Shown here in pieces: positions 1 to 6,330 of a DNA stretch of 7,834 bases. This stretch comes from Planctomycetota bacterium (GTDB taxonomy: Bacteria > Planctomycetota > Phycisphaerae > UBA1845), in assembly GCA_024278775.1 (NCBI GenBank), contig JAJRSP010000197.1, positions 1 through 7,834 of the forward strand, read 5' to 3'. The notes beneath the pieces were generated by a model. The model was not told the origin of the DNA and did no database searches. It saw only the letters and a program-made list of their open reading frames with translations. Position 1 is the first letter of the stretch. Each line of letters begins with the position of its first letter. The position numbers and the translations under genes were made by a program.

Positions 1-1040
1 ACCGTGCTCGGCTCGAAGTTGGCCGACTCCAACAGCAGCGACGTGGTGTGGCTCGCGACTTCGGCATCCAACCCACCCATCACTCCGGCGATGGCGACGT
101 TGACGCCCTTCGATTTAATCATCAGCGTCTCGCCGGACAACGTACGCTCGAAACCATCGAGCGTCTTGAACTTTTCTCCATCCGCGGCGCACTCCACCTC
201 GATACCATCCACCCTGTCGGCGTCGAAGGCGTGCATCGGCTGACCCAGGTCGGCCATGATATAATTCGTCAGATCCACCAACCCGCTGATCGGCCTCATG
301 CCGACATGCCCGAGTCGAAGCTGCATCCAGAGCGGAGCCGGCTGAGTCGGAACGCCCGTAATCACGATGCCACTGTATCGACGGCAGACCTGCGGATCGG
401 CGATTTCAATCTTCAGCTCGCTCCCCGCGCCGGCCATCAGCTCATCGAGCGACGCCACCGGATAGGACTTGAGCGGTAGTTTCAGAATCGCGGCCATCTC
501 TCTCGCGATGCCGTAATGACCCCACAGGTCCGGGCGATGGGTGATCGACTTGTTGTCCACCTCAATCAACCAATCATCAAACCGTTCCGCTGGGAGCTTC
601 TGCCCGGGCAGGACATCCGGGGCGAGGAAGATCGCCTCTTTGATCGCCATGGCCACGCCGATCGCATCGCCGGGCAGAATCATGCCGCAACTCGGTTGAC
701 CGGCCACCTCTGCCACGCCGATCTCACCCAGGGCGGCCACACTCGCGCCGGGGGGTGCATACACGACACTCGAACCAACCGGCAGCACCGGTGCCACCGT
801 GATGGTGTGAACCGTCGCCTTATCACCCACGTCCAACTCGGCGAGCCGCATGTGCGGAGCGCCGGGGACATCGGCCACACCCACCACGCGCGCCGCGATC
901 AAACCGTTGGCACCGATCTGAAGATGCTCCACCGTTTCGACCTCGGCGGTCGTCCGCGTAAACCTTTCGGCGAGGGCGTGAACGTCGATATCCTCGGGGA
1001 TATCTACGAAATCTCGAATCCATTGTAGTGAGATCAGCAT
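1..1040 (-). CDS. pheT: Phenylalanyl-tRNA synthetase beta subunit, N-terminal part (runs off left edge)
   Basis: Beta subunit of the alpha2beta2 cytoplasmic enzyme that charges tRNA-Phe. 346 complete codons are present; the full protein is usually about 800 residues, so the B5, catalytic-like and anticodon-binding parts lie outside the window. The protein starts MLISLQWIRDFVDIPEDID, the usual PheT opening. Residues about 40-150 form the tRNA-binding (EMAP/OB-like) domain (LIAARVVGVADVPGAPHMRL). Residues 162-184 (NKSITHRPDLWGHYGIARE) are the conserved linker. Residues about 215-346 enter the B3/B4 editing domain (SGLVDLTNYIMADLGQPMHAFD, then TTSLLLESANFEP near the edge). The ATG at 1040-1038 fits the family start, although no clear Shine-Dalgarno sequence precedes it. 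It lies 36 bp after the pheS stop, so co-transcription and perhaps translational coupling are likely. No frame disruption is seen. Confidence 0.96.
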   Translation of the reverse strand, partial: MLISLQWIRDFVDIPEDIDVHALAERFTRTTAEVETVEHLQIGANGLIAARVVGVADVPGAPHMRLAELDVGDKATVHTITVAPVLPVGSSVVYAPPGASVAALGEIGVAEVAGQPSCGMILPGDAIGVAMAIKEAIFLAPDVLPGQKLPAERFDDWLIEVDNKSITHRPDLWGHYGIAREMAAILKLPLKSYPVASLDELMAGAGSELKIEIADPQVCRRYSGIVITGVPTQPAPLWMQLRLGHVGMRPISGLVDLTNYIMADLGQPMHAFDADRVDGIEVECAADGEKFKTLDGFERTLSGETLMIKSKGVNVAIAGVMGGLDAEVASHTTSLLLESANFEPST

Positions 1041-1076
1041 GATAGTGTCACGTTATGGCATGTTACATCGACGCGG

Positions 1077-2150
1077 TTATTCCCGAGAGACCACGACCGC
1101 GCCGCCCTGGCGCTCACGCCCCACGATGGGCCGAAGATCACCCGAGTTGAGCACGCGGATATCGCGGATGCCATATTTCATCATCGCGAGGCGCGTCAGC
1201 CCCAGCCCAAAGGCAAACCCGGTGTACACCTCCGTATCAATGCCGCCGGCTTGGAGCACGTTCGGATGAACCATGCCGGCCGGCAAGACCTCGATCCAGC
1301 CGGAGCGTTTGCACGTCGCACAACCCGCACCGTCGCAGATTTCGCAGTTCATATCCAGCTCGATCCCCGGCTCGACGAAGGGGAAGAAGCCGGGCCGCAC
1401 GCGAACCTTCACCTCGCGGTTCATGACTTCATTGAGCAGGGTTTTCGCCATCGCGATCAGATTGGCGATCGAGATGTCCCGGTCGATCAGCAGGCCCTCC
1501 ACCTGGTGAAAGGTGTTTTCGTGAGAGGCGTCGATCGTTTCGTATCGAAAACATCGGCCCGGGGCGATCACGCGGAGCGGTGCGCCGAACTTCTTCATGG
1601 ATCGGTGTTGCACGGGCGAGGTATGCGTCCGCAGCACCGAGCCGTTCGTCAGCCAAAACGTGTCCTGCATGTCCCGAGCCGGGTGAGAGGCGGGGATGTT
1701 GAGCGCCTCAAAATTATGATACTCCGACTCCATCTCCGGACCCGCCTCGACCGTGAAGCCGAGACGTTCAAAAATTCGCTCGACCTCCCATTGCACCGCG
1801 GTGACGGGATGCACGCTGCCCATCGGCGGACGAAGACCGGGGATGGTCGGATCGTGGGTCATTGTCTGGGCGGAATCGGCACTGACGGCCGCCTGTTGCA
1901 GGGCGGCCTGTCGAGCGTCGATCAGCGCTTTGACCCGTTGTTTAGCCGCGTTGATCGCCTGCCCCACCTGCCCTCTTTGCTCGGGTGGGTAGCCCTTGAT
2001 GGCACCGATGAGCGAACCGAGCGTGCCTTTTTTCCCGAGGATGGCCGTGTCGAGGCCGCGCAGCGCATCCACCTCGTGTATATCGCCGACCTGACCGGCG
2101 ACATCGGCCTCAATCTCGGCGATTAGGTTGTTCAGGGTGTCCAGGTCCAT
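1077..2150 (-). CDS. pheS: Phenylalanyl-tRNA synthetase alpha subunit
   Basis: Catalytic alpha subunit of phenylalanyl-tRNA synthetase, 357 aa, a normal length. Residues 1-90 are the N-terminal helical arm that contacts tRNA (ILGKKGTLGSLIGAIKGYPP at 37-56). The class II catalytic core follows: motif 1 around 113-150 (HPVTAVQWEVERIFERLGF), RTHTSPVQ at 174-181, motif 2 at 199-219 (FRYETIDASHENTFHQVEG), and motif 3 at 311-326 (GFAFGLGLTRLAMMKYG). A four-cysteine cluster C269, C272, C277, C280 precedes GWIEVLPAGMVHPNVL, as in a known subset of PheS proteins. I chose ATG 2150-2148 rather than an upstream start at 2231: it gives the family N-terminus, and GGAAAG lies 5 nt before it. The 27-residue upstream extension is not PheS-like. 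The C-terminal tail (VLNSGDLRPIVGRERQGG...) is somewhat longer and less typical than the usual NDLRFL ending. The stop is TAA, 36 bp before pheT. Confidence 0.97.
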   Translation of the reverse strand: MDLDTLNNLIAEIEADVAGQVGDIHEVDALRGLDTAILGKKGTLGSLIGAIKGYPPEQRGQVGQAINAAKQRVKALIDARQAALQQAAVSADSAQTMTHDPTIPGLRPPMGSVHPVTAVQWEVERIFERLGFTVEAGPEMESEYHNFEALNIPASHPARDMQDTFWLTNGSVLRTHTSPVQHRSMKKFGAPLRVIAPGRCFRYETIDASHENTFHQVEGLLIDRDISIANLIAMAKTLLNEVMNREVKVRVRPGFFPFVEPGIELDMNCEICDGAGCATCKRSGWIEVLPAGMVHPNVLQAGGIDTEVYTGFAFGLGLTRLAMMKYGIRDIRVLNSGDLRPIVGRERQGGAVVVSRE

Positions 2151-2391
2151 TCTATCTTTCCACGCAGCACGCTCCGCCACCACGGCCGGACAGCTTAGAA
2201 CGGGTGCCTGCCGGACGCAAGGAACGGGCACGAGCGAGAAAAGTCAAGGATGCGGCACGCCTGCGTGAGCGTGTGGAAGTAACGAAACGCAGTACCTGCT
2301 AACAAACACGGCCACACCGAACCTCTGCCACACTAACGACACCGTCATACGCCTGGAACCCGCGCCGCACCGATTCCCCACACCCATTCCC
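2151..2391. other. Intergenic gap between gdh copy 1 and pheS
   Basis: 241 bp without a convincing gene. On the minus strand it is the leader of pheS. I see no T-box, no obvious Phe-rich leader peptide and no hairpin followed by a T-run. It does contain GAACGGG twice (2198-2204 and 2222-2228), an imperfect GTGCC/GGCAC stem (2204-2208 with 2227-2231), and a small CACGC/GCGTG stem near 2256-2267. A TTGACT on the minus strand (2247-2242) has no matching -10 element. Whether pheST has its own promoter here or depends on read-through from gdh cannot be told by eye. Confidence 0.5.
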
Positions 2392-2399
2392 CTACACCC
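2373..2399. repeat. 13/14-bp tandem duplication at the end of gdh copy 1
   Basis: On the plus strand ATTCCCCACACCC (2373-2385) is followed immediately by ATTCCCCTACACCC (2386-2399). They differ only by one extra T. The second unit contains the TAG stop codon of the upstream gdh (CTA at 2392-2394) and its last Val codon. The first unit is in the 3' untranslated part. This looks like a short local duplication; no function is evident. Confidence 0.7.
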
Positions 2400-3639
2400 A
2401 GCCGCGCGCTCTGCAGGCTTCGGCGACGCGGGAGACGCCGATGAGGTAGGCGGCCAGACGGTGGGGAACGTCTCGCTCTTGGGCGAGCTCGTGAACGGCA
2501 TGAAAGGATTCGGTCATGCGGCGGTCTAGCTGGCGACGCACATCTTCCAGCGACCAGTAGTAGTTGTAGCTGTTCTGCACCTGTTCAAAGTACGACACCG
2601 TCACACCGCCGGCGTTGGCCAGGATATCGGGAACGAGAAACACGCCCTTGTCCTTGAGCACACGGTCTGCGTCGGGCGTGGTGGGTCCGTTGGCCAACTC
2701 CACAATCAGCCGGGCGCTGATCGCATCAGCGTTTCTATCGGTGATGACATGTTCGATGGCCGCCGGAATCAACACATCGCACGAAAGCGCGAGGAGATCG
2801 TCGTTCGGCACCTCTTCCCCGTCATTCAGACCGGCCAGTTGCCCGCCGTTTCGGTCGGCATATGTCAGCGCTGCGGGAATATCGAGACCGTTTTCATTGT
2901 GCCACGCGGCATCTTCGGCCCCAATCGCGACCACCTTGGCACCGCGTTCATGAAGCAACCGCGCGATGTTCCCGCCGACATTGCCAAGCCCCTGAATCAC
3001 ATAACGACAATCCGCCAGATCCATCCCGAGCACCTTGGTGGCTTCACGTAGGCAAAACAAACCACCCCAGGAAGTAGCGTCGGCACGACCACGTGACCCG
3101 CCGATTGCCGGCGGCTTCCCGGTGATGACGCCTGGGTGTGATTGAGCGATCGTGGTTTCGTATTCGTCCATCATCCACGCCATGATCTGTGGCGTGGTGT
3201 ACACGTCCGGCGCGGGGACATCGCGGTCCACACCCATCCTACCGGACACGGCACGGGTGAACGCCCGCGCGAGGCGCTCCTTTTCGGTGATGGACAGATC
3301 CTTGGGGTTAACGGTCACCCCGCCCTTGGCACCGCCCAGCGGAAGATCGACGACAGCCGTCTTCCAGGTCATCCACGCCGCCAGCGCACGCACCGTGTCG
3401 ATCGTCTTGTTGGGGTGCCAGCGGAGTCCGCCCTTGGTCGGCCCACGAGCGTGGTTGTACTGCACACGGTAGGCCTTGAAGACACGGACCGTACCGTCGT
3501 CCATGTTGACGGGGAGCGTGAATTGAAACTCACGCATCGGCTCGCGAAGGAGCGCGTGCGTCGCGTCGTCGAGCTCCAGGTGCTCGGCGGCTACATCTAA
3601 CTGCTGCTGCGCAAGAACAAAGGGGTTCAGGCCTGCCAT
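2392..3639 (-). CDS. gdhA: Glutamate dehydrogenase, copy 1 (Glu/Leu/Phe/Val dehydrogenase family)
   Basis: Hexameric-type glutamate dehydrogenase, 415 aa, a cytoplasmic enzyme for reversible oxidative deamination of glutamate to 2-oxoglutarate and ammonia. Catalytic and substrate residues are visible: K69 (GPTKGG), K93 (TWKTAVV), the catalytic K105 (LGGAKGG), D145 (DVPAPDVYT) and S349 ([13 protein letters not shown]). The K69/S349 pair favours glutamate over leucine, phenylalanine or valine. The Rossmann glycine motif is GLGNVG at 217-222. At the end of the second beta strand it reads AIGAEDAAW where copy 2 has AASDSRGG, so the usual acidic SDS motif is missing. This may alter NAD/NADP preference. 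The start (MAGLNPF) is fixed by alignment with copy 2 (MSGLNPF). A GGGGAG lies 11 nt before the ATG, a rather long spacing, and the start codon sits in a strong hairpin (3621-3675). The gene is 184 bp downstream of copy 2 on the same strand. Confidence 0.95.
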   Translation of the reverse strand: MAGLNPFVLAQQQLDVAAEHLELDDATHALLREPMREFQFTLPVNMDDGTVRVFKAYRVQYNHARGPTKGGLRWHPNKTIDTVRALAAWMTWKTAVVDLPLGGAKGGVTVNPKDLSITEKERLARAFTRAVSGRMGVDRDVPAPDVYTTPQIMAWMMDEYETTIAQSHPGVITGKPPAIGGSRGRADATSWGGLFCLREATKVLGMDLADCRYVIQGLGNVGGNIARLLHERGAKVVAIGAEDAAWHNENGLDIPAALTYADRNGGQLAGLNDGEEVPNDDLLALSCDVLIPAAIEHVITDRNADAISARLIVELANGPTTPDADRVLKDKGVFLVPDILANAGGVTVSYFEQVQNSYNYYWSLEDVRRQLDRRMTESFHAVHELAQERDVPHRLAAYLIGVSRVAEACRARGWV

Positions 3640-3675
3640 CGACGAAGTAACTCCCCGATGGCAGGCTTATCCCCT
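3621..3675 (-). promoter_or_regulatory. Stem-loop covering the start codon of gdh copy 1
   Basis: Perfect 11-bp inverted repeat: GCCTGCCATCG at 3631-3641 and CGATGGCAGGC at 3656-3666, with a 14-nt loop. Beyond a short internal loop (5 nt against 4 nt) the arms match again for 5 bp (AGGGG 3621-3625 with CCCCT 3671-3675). In the minus-strand mRNA the 3' arm contains the ATG (3639-3637) and codons 2-3, and the loop begins with the Shine-Dalgarno-like GGGAG (3655-3651). Folding would bury the start codon. No U-tract follows, so it is not a standard terminator. A regulatory role is inference; a DNA operator is the main alternative. Confidence 0.55.
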
Positions 3676-3721
3676 GACACTTCTGCGTCTGACTGATCGA
3701 ACATCATACCCTTATCCGCAA

Positions 3722-3745
3722 GACGACTCCCTAGCACAAGTCGTC
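3722..3745. repeat. 7-bp inverted repeat between the two gdh genes
   Basis: GACGACT (3722-3728) and AGTCGTC (3739-3745) are perfect complements around a 10-nt loop. The repeat sits in the 184-bp gap between gdh copy 2 and copy 1, about 80 bp downstream of the copy 2 stop. No T-run follows on the minus strand (TTGCGG), so it is at best a weak terminator or an RNA-stability or protein-binding element. A second small stem, TGGG-GTGC-CCCA at 3798-3809, lies just after the copy 2 stop. On the minus strand a TATGAT (3708-3703) could be a -10 box for copy 1, but I find no good -35 partner. Confidence 0.4.
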
Positions 3746-3823
3746 AGGCCGATCACGTGACCATGGGTGCAAGACACTTTTGGCGGCTTAGCGTTGGTGG
3801 GGTGCCCCATGACCATCCCCATG

Positions 3824-5074
3824 TTACACCCAACCGCGAAGCTTGCACGCCTCGGCCACACGCGTCACGGACACCATATAGGCGGCCAAACGGTTGTGTA
3901 CCTTGGCGTTCTGCTGCATGTCGTAGACGGCGGAGAAGGCCTCCGTCATCTTGCGATCGAGTTGCTGGTGAACGTCTTCCATCGACCAGTAGTAGTTGTA
4001 GGTGTTTTGAACCTGCTCAAAATAGGAGACCGTCACGCCTCCGGCGTTGGCGAGGAAATCCGGGATGATATAGACGCCTTTTTCAAAGAGGATTTTGTCG
4101 GCTTCCGGCGTGGTTGGACCGTTCGCCAGTTCGCAACTGATCTTCGCCTTGATGTTGGAGGCGTTTTTCACCGTAATCACACCCTCCAACGCAGCCGGAT
4201 AGAGCACGTCCACCTCAAGTTCGAGGAGGTTTTCGTTGGAGATTTCCGAAGAGCCGGGGAAGCCAACGACCGACCCGGTCTCGCGTTTGTGTCGAATCAG
4301 GGCATCCGGGTCGAGCCCGTCCTTACACGTCACACCGCCGCGTGAATCGCTCGCCGCGATCAACCGACCACCACCCAGGATCTCCGTATGGAGCGTGGCG
4401 GCGAATTGACCGGCGTTGCCGAAGCCCTGTATGGCGTAACTGGCATCTTCCACGTTGATACCGAGCTTCTTGGCCGCTTCACGAACGCAATAAACGCCAC
4501 CGCGCGCCGTCGCATCACCACGACCCTGCGAACCGCCGATCGGAATCGGCTTGCCCGTGATCATGCCGGGGTGAGAATGACCCATCATGATTTCGAATTC
4601 ATCCATCATCCACGCCATGATCTGCGGCGTGGTATACACGTCCGGAGCCGGCACGTCCCGGTGTACGCCGAGCTCACGACCCACCGCACGGATAAAGCCC
4701 CTGGCCAGACGCTCCTTCTCCCCATCGGATAGCTCCTTGGGGTTGCAGACGATGCCGCCCTTACCACCGCCGAGCGGAATGTCCACCACAGCCGTCTTCC
4801 ATGTCATCCACGCTGCCAACGCACGGACGGTGTCCACCGTTTCTTCCGGATGCCAACGCAGCCCACCCTTTGTCGGACCCCGCGCATTGTTGTACTGAAC
4901 GCGGTAGCCCTTGAATACGCGGGTCGTCCCGCTGTCCATCTTCACGGGGATGGTGAAGTGGTATTCGCGCATGGGCCAGCGGAGCAGCTCATGGGTGGCC
5001 TTGTCCAGCCCCAGCCGGGCGGCGGCCTCGTCCAATTGTTCCTGTGCAATGGCAAACGGATTCAGTCCTGACAT
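3824..5074 (-). CDS. gdhA: Glutamate dehydrogenase, copy 2 (Glu/Leu/Phe/Val dehydrogenase family)
   Basis: Second hexameric-type glutamate dehydrogenase, 416 aa, full length. It carries the same catalytic set as copy 1: K69 (GPTKGG), K93 (TWKTAVV), K105 (LGGGKGG), D145 (DVPAPDVYT) and S350 ([13 protein letters not shown]). The nucleotide motif is GFGNAG at 217-222, and the second strand ends in the ordinary SDS (242-244), which here makes it the more canonical copy. By my hand count, identity to copy 1 is about 70% over residues 1-220 and about 65% over the last 135 residues, but very low over roughly 221-280. The ATG at 5074-5072 has a good AGGAG (5088-5084) with a 9-nt spacer. It is the first gene of the minus-strand block, reading away from recO, so its promoter should lie in 5075-5406. 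The stop is TAA. Confidence 0.96.
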   Translation of the reverse strand: MSGLNPFAIAQEQLDEAAARLGLDKATHELLRWPMREYHFTIPVKMDSGTTRVFKGYRVQYNNARGPTKGGLRWHPEETVDTVRALAAWMTWKTAVVDIPLGGGKGGIVCNPKELSDGEKERLARGFIRAVGRELGVHRDVPAPDVYTTPQIMAWMMDEFEIMMGHSHPGMITGKPIPIGGSQGRGDATARGGVYCVREAAKKLGINVEDASYAIQGFGNAGQFAATLHTEILGGGRLIAASDSRGGVTCKDGLDPDALIRHKRETGSVVGFPGSSEISNENLLELEVDVLYPAALEGVITVKNASNIKAKISCELANGPTTPEADKILFEKGVYIIPDFLANAGGVTVSYFEQVQNTYNYYWSMEDVHQQLDRKMTEAFSAVYDMQQNAKVHNRLAAYMVSVTRVAEACKLRGWV

Positions 5075-5406
5075 AGTTTCTTGCTCCTGCGGCGGTCTTT
5101 CGCCACGCGTCCTCTCTGTCCAACCATAAGCTAGTTAAACCGGCGGAAGTCGGAACCCAAGACCCCTCGGGCCACGCACACCGATCAACACGATACCCCT
5201 TCGCAGTGCAAGCCGCATGCCAGCCCGCAAGGTTCCCGGCCTGCTACCGCCGTGTGAAACGGGGGATTCTAACACATTCTCCCGGTTTGGCGAGGAAAAA
5301 GGCGCTTGGACTCGGACAAAATAAGACGGAACCACCACACCAAAAGACAATCGGAACGGATGAGCACCCCGTTGCAAACCGGGTACCGTCGTATACCCTC
5401 GCGTCC
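5075..5406. other. Divergent intergenic region between gdh copy 2 and recO
   Basis: 332 bp with no convincing gene. It must contain the promoter of gdh copy 2 (minus) and probably that of recO (plus), but I find no hexamer pair good enough to name. Seen structure: an imperfect stem, AAAC 5257-5260 with GTTT 5285-5288 plus GGG 5262-5264 with CCC 5281-5283; and GGGTA (5381-5385) with TACCC (5394-5398), which ends 8 bp before the recO ATG. The gdh ribosome-binding site AGGAG is at 5088-5084. Open frames across this region have no Shine-Dalgarno sequence or recognisable protein content. Confidence 0.6.
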
Positions 5407-6141
5407 ATGTCCCTGATTCGTGACCAAGCCGTGGTGCTCGGACGGCTCGACTATTCCGAAACGTCGCAAGTGATCGTGCTGCTGACGCGGGAGCACGGGA
5501 AGGTCCGTGCCATCGCCAAAGGGATCAAACGGAGCACCAAACAGCGATTTGCGGCCGCCATCGACCTGCTCGAAATCGGCTCGGTCGTGCTCAGCGCCCG
5601 CCAAGATCGACCGGTGGCTCTGGCTAATGTAACAGAATGGAAACAGACGCGCAGTCTCTCCGGCCTCCGCGAAACACTCTCACGAATCCACGCGAGCCAA
5701 TATGCCGCAGAAGTGACAACCGCCCTCACCGAAGACTGGGATCCGCACGAGGCGCTGTATGACGCCTTTCTGAATGCCTTAGCGACGCTCGCGGACACCG
5801 ACGACCCACTGGTCGCAACGACCAGGTACCAGCGCAGGCTTCTCGAAGAGATCGGCTCCTGGCCGCGGTTTGATGCGTGTATGTCGTGTGGCCGGGTGGA
5901 AGAACTGACCCATTTTTCCTCACTCGAAGGCGGTATGATCTGTCGCCACTGCGAGCCGGTTCAGGTCGAGAAGCGTGAGGTCGGACCGCTCACGCGGGCT
6001 CGATTGGCCAATCGCGCGGAGGCTTCCGACCCGGTACCGGTGTTCGATCTGCTCGATTATCATTTGTCTCACCTGATGGGAAGAGCGCCGAAGCTATCTG
6101 AATCTCTACTCCCCAAGCCGCAGCGCGGTCTCGTACGATAA
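5407..6141 (+). CDS. recO: DNA repair protein RecO
   Basis: RecF-pathway mediator, 244 aa, the usual size. Known RecO proteins bind single-stranded DNA and RecR, displace SSB, load RecA and anneal complementary strands. The N-terminal OB fold is clear at 1-80: MSLIRDQAVVLGRLDYSETS, then TREHGKVRAIAKGIKR at 27-42. A helical domain follows. The zinc site C158-x2-C161 ... C179-x2-C182 (CMSCG ... CRHC) is intact. The end (LLDYHLSHLMGRAPKL) matches the conserved RecO C-terminal helix. The reading frame is open back to 5206, but that extension is not RecO-like, so I use ATG 5407. No real Shine-Dalgarno sequence precedes it; a GGGTA/TACCC repeat lies there instead. The gene is divergent from gdh copy 2 and followed by a 235-bp gap before ppdK. 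Confidence 0.94.
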   Translation: MSLIRDQAVVLGRLDYSETSQVIVLLTREHGKVRAIAKGIKRSTKQRFAAAIDLLEIGSVVLSARQDRPVALANVTEWKQTRSLSGLRETLSRIHASQYAAEVTTALTEDWDPHEALYDAFLNALATLADTDDPLVATTRYQRRLLEEIGSWPRFDACMSCGRVEELTHFSSLEGGMICRHCEPVQVEKREVGPLTRARLANRAEASDPVPVFDLLDYHLSHLMGRAPKLSESLLPKPQRGLVR

Positions 6142-6211
6142 GCCGAACATTCCAACGTGCCACAACTTCAAGACGATCCAAGAGTCAGGCCCTCCGTGAC
6201 CCGATATTCAC

Positions 6212-6228
6212 AAAGGAGGTTCGGAGGT
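6212..6228 (+). promoter_or_regulatory. Doubled Shine-Dalgarno sequence in the recO-ppdK gap
   Basis: AAAGGAGGT (6212-6220) is almost a full complement of the 16S rRNA 3' end. A second GGAGGT follows at 6223-6228. The two form an 8-bp near-tandem repeat (GGAGGTTC, GGAGGTCT). It is more than 145 nt upstream of the ppdK start, so it cannot serve ppdK. The nearest start codon at a workable distance is GTG 6235, 6 nt after the second copy. Confidence 0.5.
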
Positions 6229-6234
6229 CTCGAC

Positions 6235-6270
6235 GTGTTCTTACACCACGTGGACGACATGGTTCTTTGA
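6235..6270 (+). CDS. Possible 11-codon leader peptide upstream of ppdK
   Basis: GTG at 6235 opens a short frame that ends at TGA 6268-6270. The predicted peptide is MFLHHVDDMVL. Support is the very strong doubled Shine-Dalgarno sequence with a 6-nt spacer, and the overlap with two alternative hairpins (6237-6280); the stop codon falls in the loop of the second hairpin. The peptide has His-His and Asp-Asp pairs but no run of one amino acid that would name a sensed signal. It lies upstream of the best ppdK promoter, so it would need read-through from recO or another promoter. It may be chance; too short to recognise. Confidence 0.25.
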   Translation: MFLHHVDDMVL

Positions 6271-6280
6271 CGTAAGAACC
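6237..6280 (+). repeat. Overlapping, mutually exclusive inverted repeats
   Basis: Three related segments: GTTCTTAC (6237-6244), GGTTCTT (6261-6267) and GTAAGAACC (6272-6280). The first and third form a perfect 8-bp stem (6237-6244 with 6272-6279). The second and third form a perfect 7-bp stem, GGTTCTT with AAGAACC (6261-6267 with 6274-6280), with a 6-nt loop. Both cannot exist at once. A self-complementary CCACGTGG (6246-6253) lies between. No T-run follows, so this is not a classical terminator. It could be an attenuator-like switch, a recO 3' end structure, or repeated half-sites for a DNA-binding protein. Confidence 0.5.
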
Positions 6281-6302
6281 TATGGAATAACGATTCATCT
6301 GT

Positions 6303-6330
6303 TTGACGGGCGAAGCGCGCGCGATATGAT
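6303..6330 (+). promoter_or_regulatory. Probable sigma70-type promoter of ppdK
   Basis: TTGACG (6303-6308, 5 of 6 matches to TTGACA) and TATGAT (6325-6330, 5 of 6 matches to TATAAT) are separated by 16 bp. Transcription would begin near 6337, giving a leader of about 40 nt that includes the ppdK ribosome-binding site AAGGA (6363-6367). This is the best promoter candidate in the window. Another TTGACG at 6267-6272 has no matching -10. Confidence 0.6.

Noticed and set aside
1251..2126. Long open frame on the plus strand opposite pheS (291 codons)
   Set aside because: It lies wholly antisense to a clear PheS with all class II motifs. Its product is a His/Arg/Asp-rich sequence typical of the reverse frame of a GC-rich gene.
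2151..2231. N-terminal extension of pheS to 2231
   Set aside because: The 27 added residues are unlike PheS, and a purine-rich GGAAAG precedes the internal ATG at 2150.
2242..2247. TTGACT on the minus strand as a -35 box for pheS
   Set aside because: No acceptable -10 hexamer is found 16-18 nt downstream.
3142..3600. 152-codon plus-strand frame opposite gdh copy 1
   Set aside because: Antisense shadow of a well-supported gene; a similar shadow occurs opposite gdh copy 2 because the two genes are paralogues.
5135..5377. 80-codon minus-strand frame upstream of gdh copy 2
   Set aside because: It starts at TTG without a Shine-Dalgarno sequence, is Arg/Pro/Gly-rich and resembles no family I know. 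It is best read as a chance frame in the intergenic region.
5206..5406. N-terminal extension of recO to 5206
   Set aside because: The added 67 residues are not RecO-like, and the family start MSLIRDQAVVLG is at 5407.
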